Shown piece after piece: positions 1-7,467 of a stretch of DNA of 64,000 nucleotides (its first letter is position 1; each line of letters starts with the position of its first letter). Made by a program: the position numbers and the translations under genes. The notes beneath the pieces were generated by a model. That model was not told the origin of the DNA, did not search any database, and worked only from the letters and a program-made list of their open reading frames with translations. The stretch comes from an uncultured Phycicoccus sp. (GTDB lineage Bacteria > Actinomycetota > Actinomycetes > Actinomycetales > Dermatophilaceae). The stretch is from contig NZ_CANLZR010000009.1 of the NCBI RefSeq assembly GCF_947495705.1, positions 94,820 through 158,819 of the forward strand, given 5' to 3'.

Positions 1-505
1 CCGCGCCCACCCACGGGAAGTCGGCCCGCAGGGTCCGCAGCGTCTCGAGGGTGCGGTCGGTGGTGGTGTGGTCCTCCATGTCGAGGGTGACCGTGGTGCC
101 CACCCGCTCGGCCGTCTCGCAGATGGCGCGCGCGTTCTCGAGGGCGATGGCGTCGCCGTCGCCGGGGATCGCCTGCCCGACCGCGCTCAGCTTGACGCTG
201 ACCTCACCGGCGCCGAACCGGGCGAGGTCGGCCTCCGCGAGGGCCTCGAGCAGGGCGAGGTAGGTGTCGCGGGTCTGCTCGGCCTGGGCCCGGTCGGTGA
301 CGTCCTCGCCGAGGTGGTCGATGGTGACGAGGCGGTTGCTGCCCCGCAGGTCGGCGGTGGTCGAGACGGCGTCGGCCACGGACTCGCCGGCGACGTACCG
401 GGCCACGACGGCCCGGCTCATCGGCGCCTTCTCGACGACCGTGCGCACGGTGTCGGAGTCGGAGATGTGCAGCAGTGCACCACGGAGCAGGTCGGAAGCG
501 TCCAC
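1..505 (-). CDS. putB: Proline dehydrogenase (PutB type), C-terminus cut off by the window edge
   Basis: Oxidises L-proline to pyrroline-5-carboxylate with FAD, the first step of proline catabolism; the fold is a TIM barrel. About 168 residues are present. I read an N-terminal helical part, then SVKLSAVGQ and TLDMED, which are strand motifs of the family's flavin barrel. The rest lies beyond base 1. Two GTG codons lie in tandem (508 and 505), after an in-frame TAG at 515-517. A TAGCCT hexamer ends six bases before the second GTG, so I place the start at 505 as a leaderless message; 508 is the alternative. Whether a P5C dehydrogenase partner follows cannot be seen. Confidence 0.88.
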   Translation of the reverse strand, partial: MDASDLLRGALLHISDSDTVRTVVEKAPMSRAVVARYVAGESVADAVSTTADLRGSNRLVTIDHLGEDVTDRAQAEQTRDTYLALLEALAEADLARFGAGEVSVKLSAVGQAIPGDGDAIALENARAICETAERVGTTVTLDMEDHTTTDRTLETLRTLRADFPWVGA

Positions 506-511
506 CACGGC

Positions 512-517
512 AGGCTA
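512..517 (-). promoter_or_regulatory. -10 element of putB
   Basis: TAGCCT on the minus strand, six bases before GTG 505. It matches the TANNNT-6-start pattern seen at many genes of this window and argues for a leaderless transcript. No convincing -35 box is visible. Confidence 0.5.
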
Positions 518-525
518 GCGGCTGC

Positions 526-1266
526 TCACGGGGTGCGACGGCGGAGGGTGAGGCTGCCGAGGGTCAGCGCGAGCGCGATCCACCCGACGATGACCGCCAG
601 GTCCGGCAGGATCTCGCCCAGTGGGTCGGCGTTGGTCGTGACCTCCTGCATCGCGTCGACGGCGTACGAGAGGGGCAGGACGTCCGAGACGAGCTCGAGC
701 GGGCGCGGCATCGCGTCGCGCGGCAGCAGCAGCCCGCACAGCAGGAACTGGGGCAGGACGAAGGCCGGCATGAACTGCACCGCCTGGAACTCGCTGCGCG
801 CGAACCCGCTGGCGAGGAGCCCGAGCGCGGTGCCGAGCAGGGCGTCCACGAGCGCCACGACGACGAGCGCCCAGACCGGGCCGACGATGTCGAGCCCGAA
901 CACCCACACCGCGAAGGTGGTGGCGACCAGGGCCTGCAGGACCGCCATCGCCCCGAAGGCGAGGGCGTACCCGAGCATGAGGTCCCCCTTGCCGAGGGGG
1001 GTCGTGAGGAGCCGCTCGAGGGTGCCCGAGGTGCGCTCGCGCAAGGTCGCGATGCTCGTGACGACGAACATGACGACGAACGGGAAGACCCCGAGCAGGG
1101 ACGGCCCGATCCGGTTGAACGTGTCGCCCGGCGAGTCGACGTAGATCCACGCGAGCAGGCCGAGGAGGACGACCGGCACGACGAGCATCAGCGCCACCGT
1201 GCGGTGGTCGCCGCGCAGCTGCCGCAGGATCCGGGCGGCGGTGGTCAGCGTGATGCGGGCGTTCAT
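526..1266 (-). CDS. ABC-2 type transporter permease
   Basis: Membrane subunit of an ABC exporter, 246 residues. It has about six hydrophobic segments: near residues 25-45, 58-80, 105-130, 138-160, 168-185 and a last one before the basic C-terminus. The stretch RERTSGTLERLLTTPL between the second and third is the conserved ABC-2 signature loop. ATG 1266 overlaps the stop of the upstream ATPase gene by four bases, so the two are translationally coupled and form one transporter. The substrate cannot be deduced; drug or polyketide efflux is common for this family. Confidence 0.9.
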   Translation of the reverse strand: MNARITLTTAARILRQLRGDHRTVALMLVVPVVLLGLLAWIYVDSPGDTFNRIGPSLLGVFPFVVMFVVTSIATLRERTSGTLERLLTTPLGKGDLMLGYALAFGAMAVLQALVATTFAVWVFGLDIVGPVWALVVVALVDALLGTALGLLASGFARSEFQAVQFMPAFVLPQFLLCGLLLPRDAMPRPLELVSDVLPLSYAVDAMQEVTTNADPLGEILPDLAVIVGWIALALTLGSLTLRRRTP

Positions 1267-2066
1267 CGCGGGCTCCCGTCGCCGGTCGGCGGGTGCGGGG
1301 GCGGGGGCGCGACGTGCCGGCCGACGTGCGGTGGCGGGACGTCGTGGTGCCGGCCGGCCGCCTCGTCGACGAGCGTGAGGAAGGCCTGCTCGGCGTCCTC
1401 GGTGCCGGTGCGCTCGAGCAGCTCGGGCAGCGTCGAGTCGCTGAGGATCTGGCCCTCGCGGAGCAGGAGCAGCCGGTCGCACCGGGTCGCCTCGTCCATG
1501 ACGTGGCTCGAGACGAGGAGGGTGTGACCATCGGCCGCCAGCCGCCGGAACATCGTCCACAGGTCGCGGCGCAGGACGGGGTCGAGGCCGACGGTGGGTT
1601 CGTCGAGGACGAGCATCTCGGGGTTCCCGACGAGGACGCACGCGAGGCTGGCCCGCGACAGCTGGCCCCCCGAGAGCGCGTCGACCCGCGCCCCGGAGTA
1701 GTCGCCGAGCTCGACCGCCTCGATCGCGGCGTCGACGGCGTGCGGACCGGCGTCCACCACCCGGGCGAAGTACCGGACGTTGTCGCGCACGGTGAGGTCG
1801 CCGTAGACGCTCGGGGCCTGGGTGAGGTAGCCGACGCGCCGCCGCAATGCGGGGGTCCCGGCGGGCTCGCCGAGCACGGTCACGGTGCCGCTCTCGACGA
1901 CCTGGACGCCGACGACGGACCGCATCAGGGTCGACTTGCCGCCACCGCTGGGGCCGAGGAGACCGACGACCTGACCGGCCGGGACCCGGACCGACAGGTC
2001 GGGCAGCACCTCCCGGCCCCCACGGACCACGCGGAGGTTCTCGACGACGATCGCGTCATTCGCCAT
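1263..2066 (-). CDS. ABC transporter ATP-binding protein (partner of the ABC-2 permease)
   Basis: ATPase of the exporter, 267 residues. In order: Walker A GPSGGGKST near residue 38, Q-loop in GYLTQAPSVYGDLTV, signature LSGGQLSRASLA, Walker B MLVLDEPTVGLD, and the H-loop histidine in LLVSSHVMDEA. All nucleotide-binding elements are intact. The tail after about residue 240 is proline- and histidine-rich and looks disordered. It ends in a four-base overlap with the permease start. ATG 2066 is preceded by CAGGGT six bases upstream, a variant of the leaderless promoter pattern. Confidence 0.93.
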   Translation of the reverse strand: MANDAIVVENLRVVRGGREVLPDLSVRVPAGQVVGLLGPSGGGKSTLMRSVVGVQVVESGTVTVLGEPAGTPALRRRVGYLTQAPSVYGDLTVRDNVRYFARVVDAGPHAVDAAIEAVELGDYSGARVDALSGGQLSRASLACVLVGNPEMLVLDEPTVGLDPVLRRDLWTMFRRLAADGHTLLVSSHVMDEATRCDRLLLLREGQILSDSTLPELLERTGTEDAEQAFLTLVDEAAGRHHDVPPPHVGRHVAPPPPHPPTGDGSPR

Positions 2067-2072
2067 GGCTCG

Positions 2073-2078
2073 ACCCTG
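2073..2078 (-). promoter_or_regulatory. Possible -10 element of the ABC-2 operon
   Basis: CAGGGT on the minus strand ends six bases before ATG 2066. The first base departs from the TANNNT pattern, so this is one of the weaker examples. Confidence 0.3.
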
Positions 2079-2130
2079 GCATCGACCGCGTCGGCTGTCG
2101 AGGGACGCGCCCGGCTGCGGGCCCGGCGCG

Positions 2131-2940
2131 TCAGCCGGCGACCGGTGCCAGGTGGAGCCGGGCGAAGGCCAGCGACTCGGCGAGGTCGACCTCGCGGCGC
2201 TCCTCGTCGCCGCGCCGGGTCCCGACCTCGACGACCACGTCGCCGGCGTAGCCCGCGCCGGCCAGGGTCTCGAGGACCTCACCGCACGGCTGGGTGCCCC
2301 GGCCCGGGACGAGGTGCTCGTCGCGGGCCGAGCCGGACCCGTCGGCGAGGTGCAGGTGCGCGAGCCGCGGGCCGAGCCGCCGCACCATGTCGAGGGCGTC
2401 CGACCCGGCGGTCGCCGTGTGCGACAGGTCCAGCGTCACGTGCTCGTACGGCTGGGGCACCGGGTCCCAGTGCGGCAGGTACGCCTCGACCTCGCGCGCT
2501 CGCGGCGCCCGCCACGGGTACATGTTCTCGACGGCGAGCCGGACCCCGGTGGCCTCCTCGCGCTCGGCCACCCCGTCGGCGAACCCCCGCGCGTAGCCGC
2601 GCTGCCAGCGGAAGGGTGGGTGGAGCACGACGGTGCCCGCACCGACCTCGAGCGCGAGGTCGACCGACCGGTCGACCTTGTCCCAGGGGTCGCTGCCCCA
2701 GACCCGCTGGGTGACCAGCAGCGTCGGCGCGTGCACCGACAGCACCGGCACGCCGTGGTGCTCGGCGAGCGAGCGCAACGCCCCGGCCTCCTGCGTCAAC
2801 GGGTCGGTCCACACCATGACCTCGACCCCGTCGTACCCGAGCCGGGCCGCCGTGGCGAACGCCGAGGCCGCACCCTCGGGGTACACCGCGGCGCTCGACA
2901 GCCCGATCCTGGCCTCGCCGGCGTCCGGGGCCACCCTCAC
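2131..2940 (-). CDS. Sugar phosphate isomerase/epimerase family protein (AP endonuclease-2-like TIM barrel)
   Basis: A 269-residue xylose-isomerase-like TIM barrel. Visible family features are the N-terminal [12 protein letters not shown] strand, GYDGVEVM, the SVHAP strand, NMYPW, a metal-ligand-like [18 protein letters not shown] and a final VVVEVGT strand. The acidic and histidine ligands sit at strand ends as expected of metal-dependent members. GTG 2940 overlaps the stop of the Ppx gene by four bases, so it is co-translated with ppx. In other actinobacteria this pairing is common, but the substrate is unknown to me. The specific reaction is not assigned. Confidence 0.8.
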   Translation of the reverse strand: MRVAPDAGEARIGLSSAAVYPEGAASAFATAARLGYDGVEVMVWTDPLTQEAGALRSLAEHHGVPVLSVHAPTLLVTQRVWGSDPWDKVDRSVDLALEVGAGTVVLHPPFRWQRGYARGFADGVAEREEATGVRLAVENMYPWRAPRAREVEAYLPHWDPVPQPYEHVTLDLSHTATAGSDALDMVRRLGPRLAHLHLADGSGSARDEHLVPGRGTQPCGEVLETLAGAGYAGDVVVEVGTRRGDEERREVDLAESLAFARLHLAPVAG

Positions 2941-3863
2941 CCCATCCGGTCGAGGTGGCGCAGCAGGATGCCCTCGCGCAGCGCCCACGGGCAGATCTCG
3001 AGCTGGTCGAGCCCGAGCAGGTCCATCGTCGCCTCCGCGACGATGGCCCCGGCCAGCAGCTGCCGCGCCCGCGACGTCGAGACGCCCGGCAGGTCGGCGC
3101 GTTCGGCGGCGCTCATCGTCGCGATCTGCGGCAGCCGGGCGGACAGCGCCTCGCGCGACAGCACGCGCGGCGCGTACATGCCCTCCGAGCTCGGTGCGGC
3201 CCCGCAGATCCGCGCGAGGGAGCGCATCGTCTTCGAGGTGCCGACGGCCTTGTCCGGCGCGCCGTTCTTGGCGATCGGGCGGAGCTCCTTGGCGATCGTC
3301 GCCCGGACGACGCGTCGTGCCTCGCGGGCGTCGTCGAGGGACGGCGGGTCCCCCGGCAGCAGGTCGCGGGTGACCCGGCCGGCGCCGAGCGGGACGGACA
3401 CGGCGGCGTCGGGGTCCTCGTCCATCCCGACGGCGAGCTCGAGGCTGCCGCCGCCGATGTCGGCGACGAGCAGGGTGCCCGCGGACCAGCCGAACCAGCG
3501 CCGGACGGCGAGGAAGGTGAGCCGCGCCTCGTCCTCGCCCGGGAGCACGTCGAGGAGGACCCCTGTCCGCTCGGCGACGTGGGCGAGCACGTCGGCGCCG
3601 TTCGGGGCCTCACGCAGGGCGCTCGTCACGAAACCCTTGAGGTCCTCGACACCCTGGTCCTCGGCGACGGCGAGGCACTCGGAGACGAACTGCGCGAGCC
3701 GGTCACGGCCCTCGTCGGCGATCCGGCCGTCGTCCATGACGTGCTCGGACAGCCGCAGCTCGATCTTGTGCTTGCTCGCCGGCAGGGGCTGGGCCCCCGG
3801 GTGCGCGTCGACGACCAGGAGGTGGACCGTGTTGGATCCGACGTCGATGACCCCGAGTCGCAT
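2937..3863 (-). CDS. ppx: Exopolyphosphatase / GppA-type phosphatase
   Basis: Removes terminal phosphates from polyphosphate or pppGpp; actin-like ASKHA fold. The 308 residues include the N-terminal phosphate-1 motif [11 protein letters not shown], an ESKHA-like central loop with GEDEARLTF, and the phosphate-2 motif [11 protein letters not shown]. Length suits the short actinobacterial Ppx class rather than the 500-residue proteobacterial enzyme. ATG 3863 is favoured because TACCTT lies six bases upstream and the protein then opens directly on [12 protein letters not shown]. The sugar-isomerase gene overlaps its 3' end by four bases. Confidence 0.92.
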   Translation of the reverse strand: MRLGVIDVGSNTVHLLVVDAHPGAQPLPASKHKIELRLSEHVMDDGRIADEGRDRLAQFVSECLAVAEDQGVEDLKGFVTSALREAPNGADVLAHVAERTGVLLDVLPGEDEARLTFLAVRRWFGWSAGTLLVADIGGGSLELAVGMDEDPDAAVSVPLGAGRVTRDLLPGDPPSLDDAREARRVVRATIAKELRPIAKNGAPDKAVGTSKTMRSLARICGAAPSSEGMYAPRVLSREALSARLPQIATMSAAERADLPGVSTSRARQLLAGAIVAEATMDLLGLDQLEICPWALREGILLRHLDRMG

Positions 3864-3869
3864 GCGCCC

Positions 3870-3875
3870 AAGGTA
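3870..3875 (-). promoter_or_regulatory. -10 element of ppx
   Basis: TACCTT on the minus strand, six bases before ATG 3863; leaderless pattern. It lies back to back with the +strand promoter at 3920-3925 in a 68-base divergent intergenic region. Confidence 0.5.
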
Positions 3876-3919
3876 GCCGGTCCGGCGTGGGCGGCCCACG
3901 GAAGGTGCGATGCGCTGCA

Positions 3920-3925
3920 TAGGGT
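3920..3925 (+). promoter_or_regulatory. -10 element of the cysteine-rich protein gene
   Basis: TAGGGT followed by six bases and GTG 3932. Leaderless pattern; no Shine-Dalgarno sequence precedes the GTG. Confidence 0.5.
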
Positions 3926-3931
3926 GGGCGC

Positions 3932-4837
3932 GTGCCCGAAGCGCCGCTCGACATCCCTCGTACGTGGGCCGAGTTCGCCGACCCCGAGAACGAGGGGCAG
4001 CGGTTCCGGGTCGACCTGACGTTCCTCACCTCGAGCTGGACGTGCATCTTCGGGTCCGGGTGCCGGGGCATCTACGCCGACCGGCCGGACGACGGCTGCT
4101 GCACCCTGGGCGCCCACTTCACCGACGGTGACGACGTCGAGCGGGTGCGCGCCGTCGTCGCCGAGCTCGGCGAGGACGAGTGGGAGCACCACCCCGGGCA
4201 CGGGAAGCGCGGCGACAAGGACCCCGCCCGGCTGTCGGCGTGGACCGAGAAGGAGGACGGAGCCCGCAAGACGAAGGTCGTCGACGGCGCGTGCATCTTC
4301 CTCAACCGCCCGGGCTTCCCGGCCGGCGCGGGCTGCGCGCTGCACCAGCACGCCGTCCTCACCGGGACGCCACCCCACGCGGCCAAGCCCGACGTCTGCT
4401 GGCAGCTGCCGATCCGGCGCACCTACCGCACGGTGACGCAGCCGGACGACTCGTCCTACCTCGAGGTCTCGATCGCCGAGTACGACCGGCGCGGGTGGGG
4501 GCCGGGCGGGCACGACCTCGACTGGTACTGCTCGAGCAACTCCGAGGCGCACGTCGGGCGCGAGCCGGTGTTCCGCGGCAGCCGCGCCGAGCTCGTCGAG
4601 CTCATGGGCCAGGGCGGCTACGACGAGCTCGCCGTGCGGTGCGAGGCGCATCTGGCGATGGTCAAGCACACCCGCTCGGCCGGGGCCCGCCCGCTCATCC
4701 CGCTCCTCGTGCACCCCGCGACGGTCGAGGCCGGGACGATCGGCGGCCGCCGTGAGCGGGTGAAGCGCCGCACGGGGACCACGGCGCTGCCCGCGGGCAG
4801 CAACGAGCCGGCACACCCGACCGAGGGTCCGCGCTGA
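3932..4837 (+). CDS. Conserved cysteine-rich protein of unknown function
   Basis: I do not recognise a named function. The 301-residue soluble protein has no signal peptide or membrane segment. It carries several cysteines: WTCIFGSGC near residues 35-43, a CC pair near 54, a cysteine in [10 protein letters not shown], one in GAGCALHQH, one in DVCWQL and one in DWYCSSN. The spacing recalls YkgJ/DUF3109-like putative metal-chelating cysteine clusters, but I cannot confirm family membership. The C-terminus is basic and proline-rich. GTG 3932 follows a leaderless -10. The downstream methyltransferase overlaps its stop codon, so the two probably act together. Confidence 0.6.
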   Translation: MPEAPLDIPRTWAEFADPENEGQRFRVDLTFLTSSWTCIFGSGCRGIYADRPDDGCCTLGAHFTDGDDVERVRAVVAELGEDEWEHHPGHGKRGDKDPARLSAWTEKEDGARKTKVVDGACIFLNRPGFPAGAGCALHQHAVLTGTPPHAAKPDVCWQLPIRRTYRTVTQPDDSSYLEVSIAEYDRRGWGPGGHDLDWYCSSNSEAHVGREPVFRGSRAELVELMGQGGYDELAVRCEAHLAMVKHTRSAGARPLIPLLVHPATVEAGTIGGRRERVKRRTGTTALPAGSNEPAHPTEGPR

Positions 4838-5532
4838 CCCGGTCGGCAGCCCCGATCCCCAGCCCGAACATCTGGGACACCCCGGAGGTCTACGAGCTCG
4901 AGAACCTCGCCTCCGACCGGGCCGGGGTCATCGACGGCGCCGTCGAGGCGCTGCACCCGCTGGCCGGCGCCGACCTGCTCGACGTCGGCTGCGGCACCGG
5001 GTTCCACCTCCCGCGCTTCGCGGACCGGGGCGCGCGCCCCGTCGGGGTCGAGCCCCACCTGCCGCTCGCCCGACGGGCCGCCCGTCGGGTGCTGCCGGAC
5101 GGGCGCCCCGCCCGGGTCGTGGCCGGGAGCGCCGAGGCGCTGCCGCTGGCGGACGCCTCGGTCGACGTCGCGCACGCGCGGTGGGCGTACTTCTTCGGCC
5201 CGGGATGCGAGCCGGGCCTGGCCGAGCTGGCGCGGGTCCTGCGCCCGGGGGGCGTCGCGTGCCTCGTCGACAACGACGCGACCCGCTCGACGTTCGGGGC
5301 GTGGTTCACCCGCGCGTACCCGGCGTACGACCCGGTCGCCGTGCAGCGGTTCTGGGACCGCCAGGGATTCCGCACCGAGGCGCTGACCATCCGGTGGACC
5401 TTCGAGCACCGGGAGGACCTCGAGGCGGTCGTGCGCATCGAGCTGCCACCGGGTCCTGCCGAGGCGGCCCTGGCCGAGCACGACGGGCTCGCGGTCGACT
5501 ACGCCGTGGCGCTGCGCTGGCGCCGCTACTGA
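4834..5532 (+). CDS. Class I SAM-dependent methyltransferase, apparent CTG start
   Basis: A 232-residue methyltransferase with motif [10 protein letters not shown] near residue 50, an acidic end to strand 2 (VGVEPH), [15 protein letters not shown] as motif II/III region and [10 protein letters not shown] as motif IV. The substrate is unknown. No ATG, GTG or TTG exists in frame between the in-frame TGA at 4753-4755 and GTG 5089, which lies after motif I and would remove the SAM site. The only sensible start is CTG 4834, which overlaps the TGA of the upstream gene by four bases, as coupled genes here usually do. A caller limited to standard starts would truncate this gene. It converges on the NUDIX gene with a four-base gap. 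Confidence 0.78.
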   Translation: MTRSAAPIPSPNIWDTPEVYELENLASDRAGVIDGAVEALHPLAGADLLDVGCGTGFHLPRFADRGARPVGVEPHLPLARRAARRVLPDGRPARVVAGSAEALPLADASVDVAHARWAYFFGPGCEPGLAELARVLRPGGVACLVDNDATRSTFGAWFTRAYPAYDPVAVQRFWDRQGFRTEALTIRWTFEHREDLEAVVRIELPPGPAEAALAEHDGLAVDYAVALRWRRY

Positions 5533-5536
5533 CCCG

Positions 5537-6004
5537 CTACCGCGCGAGCCGGGTCGGGCCCTCATGGGTGGCGGCCGTTCTGACCCGGTCGAGGTGCATC
5601 GGTGACATCGCCGGGAGGGCGGCGAGCGGGAACCACCGGACCTCCGAGGACTCCTCGTCGGCCGCGTACGCCTCACCCGAGACGTACCGGCAGCGGAAGG
5701 TGTGGTCGACGAACCGGGTGCGGTCGCCGTTCGGGTAGACGACGGGGTCGGTGACGCCCACGACGGCCAGCACCTCGACGTCGCACTCGACCCCGGTCTC
5801 CTCCAGGCACTCCCGGACCGCCGTGTCGGCCGGGTGCTCCCCCGGGTCGCAGATCCCCGTGACGGGGGTCCAGGCGCCGGTGTCGGAGCGCCGGACGAGC
5901 AGGACCCGGTCGCCGTCGAGGACCACGGCGGTGATCCCCGGGAGCCACAGCAGGTCGGTGCCGATCCGCTCGCGCAGGCGCACGATGAACTCGGGGGTCG
6001 CCAT
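5537..6004 (-). CDS. NUDIX hydrolase
   Basis: Hydrolyses a nucleoside diphosphate linked to another moiety; 155 residues. The Nudix box is readable as GICDPGEHPADTAVRECLEETGV (about residues 65-87 overall), with the metal-binding REcLEET core intact. The N-terminal FIVRLRERIG and the DLLWLPGITAVVL segment resemble the common actinobacterial NUDIX group fused to nothing else. ATG 6004 fits a TAGGGT box seven bases upstream; an upstream in-frame extension would run through that promoter. Substrate unknown. Confidence 0.9.
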   Translation of the reverse strand: MATPEFIVRLRERIGTDLLWLPGITAVVLDGDRVLLVRRSDTGAWTPVTGICDPGEHPADTAVRECLEETGVECDVEVLAVVGVTDPVVYPNGDRTRFVDHTFRCRYVSGEAYAADEESSEVRWFPLAALPAMSPMHLDRVRTAATHEGPTRLAR

Positions 6005-6011
6005 GCGCCCC

Positions 6012-6017
6012 ACCCTA
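6012..6017 (-). promoter_or_regulatory. -10 element of the NUDIX gene
   Basis: TAGGGT on the minus strand, seven bases before ATG 6004. It supports ATG 6004 over an upstream start. Confidence 0.45.
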
Positions 6018-6037
6018 GGTCCGCCCCACCCCCGGGC

Positions 6038-6120
6038 TTTCCCCACTTTTCATGCCCCGGTCCGCCGACACGCCGTGACAGGGCGCTGTGGCGCGGACGC
6101 CAGCATGAGAAGTGGGGAAG
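6038..6120. repeat. Long imperfect inverted repeat (REP- or MITE-like palindrome)
   Basis: The left arm at 6038-6055 (TTTCCCCACTTTTCATGC) pairs with the right arm at 6103-6120, matching at 16 of 18 positions. Between the arms a second pairing, GTCCGC near 6060 with GCGGAC near 6092, continues the hairpin. The A/T-containing arms contrast with the GC-rich surroundings. It sits between two minus-strand genes, after the SRPBCC stop and before the NUDIX promoter. It could be a dispersed palindromic element, an operator or a terminator; there is no T-run on either side. Confidence 0.6.
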
Positions 6121-6127
6121 GGGGCGG

Positions 6128-6577
6128 TCAGCCGGGCCGGGCCTCGAGCACCGCCTTGAGCGCGGCGAGGTCCTTGGTGTTGGCGCGGGCGATGGCGGCC
6201 CGCATCATCGGCGCGGCGACCGCGCCGAACCCCGAGGGGGTCCCGTGGTTGCGCAGCCCGACGAGGGTCCGCGCGTCCCCGGCGGCCTCGAACGTGTACT
6301 CGGTCGTCATGGGGAACGGGCCCTGGGCGGTCGACATCACCATCCGCTCGCCGGGCACGAGGTCGACCACCTCGTAGGTGTAGTCGAGCCGCCGGCCGAG
6401 GAACGCCGCGACGAAGCGCATCCGGCTGCCGACCCCCACCGGCTCCCCCGTGAGCAGCTCCACGGACCGGATGTTCGCGTACCACTGCGGGGCGTTGCGC
6501 GGGTCGCACGTGTACGCCGCGACCTGCGCGACCGGACGGTCGACCACGATGTCGGTGCTGACGTCGACGGCGGGCAT
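6128..6577 (-). CDS. SRPBCC (polyketide cyclase-like) family protein
   Basis: A 149-residue START/Bet v1-like protein: N-terminal VDVSTDIVVDRPVAQVAAY, then NAPQWYANI, a central RMRFVAAFLG strand and a C-terminal long helix (APMMRAAIARANTKDLAALK). Members of this fold bind hydrophobic ligands; no specific ligand is evident. ATG 6577 shares one base with the nadC stop (TGATG), so it is the last gene of the DUF2520-panC-nadB-nadC operon, although a link to NAD synthesis is not known to me. Confidence 0.83.
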   Translation of the reverse strand: MPAVDVSTDIVVDRPVAQVAAYTCDPRNAPQWYANIRSVELLTGEPVGVGSRMRFVAAFLGRRLDYTYEVVDLVPGERMVMSTAQGPFPMTTEYTFEAAGDARTLVGLRNHGTPSGFGAVAAPMMRAAIARANTKDLAALKAVLEARPG

Positions 6578-7467
6578 CAGGCTCCTTCGGGGTCGAGGTC
6601 GAGGGCGATGTCGACGATCGGCGAGGAGTGCGTGAGCCCGCCCACGGAGAGGTAGTCGACCCCGGTGGCCGCATAGTCCCGCGCCACCTCGAGGGTCAGG
6701 CCCCCGGTGGCCTCCACCTCCACCCGCTCCCCCGTGGCCCGGACCGCCCGGACCGTCTCGCGGAGCAGCGCCGGGGACATGTTGTCGCACAGGAGGAACC
6801 GTGCACCGGCGGCGACGGACTCCAGCGCCTCGGCCGTCGTCGTCACCTCGACCTGGACGTCGACGTCCGGGTAGGCCGCACGGATCGCGTCGTACGCCTC
6901 GGTGAGCCCACCCGCGGCGAGCTTGTGGTTGTCCTTGACCATCGCGACGTCGTAGAGACCCATCCGCTTGTTCGTCCCGCCGCCGCACCGCACGGCGTAC
7001 TTCTCGAGCGCCCGCAGGCCGGGTGTCGTCTTGCGGGTGTCCAGCACCGTGGCGCCGGTGCCGTCGAGCGCATCGGCCCAGCGCCGCGTATGGGTCGCGA
7101 CGCCCGAGGTCCGCGACAGCACGTTGAGGATGGTCCGCTCGGCGATGAGCGTCGTGCGGGTCGAGCCCCGCAGCGTCGCGAGGTGGTCGCCGCGTGCGAC
7201 TCGCGCACCGTCCTCGACGTGGACGTCGACGCGCACAGCTCCGGTCCCGAGCCGCCGCTGCACCGCATCGAGCACCAGCGCGGCGACCGGCAGCCCGGCC
7301 ACCACCCCGTCGGCCCGGGCGACGACGTGCGACGTCGAGCGCTGGGCGGCGGGGACCGTCGCGAGCGTCGTCACGTCCCGTCCGCCGTCGGCCGTCCCGA
7401 GGTCCTCGTCGAGGGCACGCTCGACGACGAGGAGCGCCTCGGTACGGGGGAACGCGAACCCGGTCAC
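6577..7467 (-). CDS. nadC: Nicotinate-nucleotide pyrophosphorylase (quinolinate phosphoribosyltransferase)
   Basis: Converts quinolinate and PRPP to nicotinate mononucleotide, CO2 and PPi in de novo NAD synthesis. The 296 residues show the N-terminal half with LDEDLG, the RTILNVLSRTSGVAT helix, the barrel motifs LDTRKTTPGLR, KYAVRCGGGTNKRMGL, MVKDNH and VEVEATGGL. These carry the conserved PRPP- and quinolinate-binding arginines and lysines. GTG 7467 overlaps the nadB stop by four bases. Length is normal for the family. Confidence 0.97.
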   Translation of the reverse strand: MTGFAFPRTEALLVVERALDEDLGTADGGRDVTTLATVPAAQRSTSHVVARADGVVAGLPVAALVLDAVQRRLGTGAVRVDVHVEDGARVARGDHLATLRGSTRTTLIAERTILNVLSRTSGVATHTRRWADALDGTGATVLDTRKTTPGLRALEKYAVRCGGGTNKRMGLYDVAMVKDNHKLAAGGLTEAYDAIRAAYPDVDVQVEVTTTAEALESVAAGARFLLCDNMSPALLRETVRAVRATGERVEVEATGGLTLEVARDYAATGVDYLSVGGLTHSSPIVDIALDLDPEGA

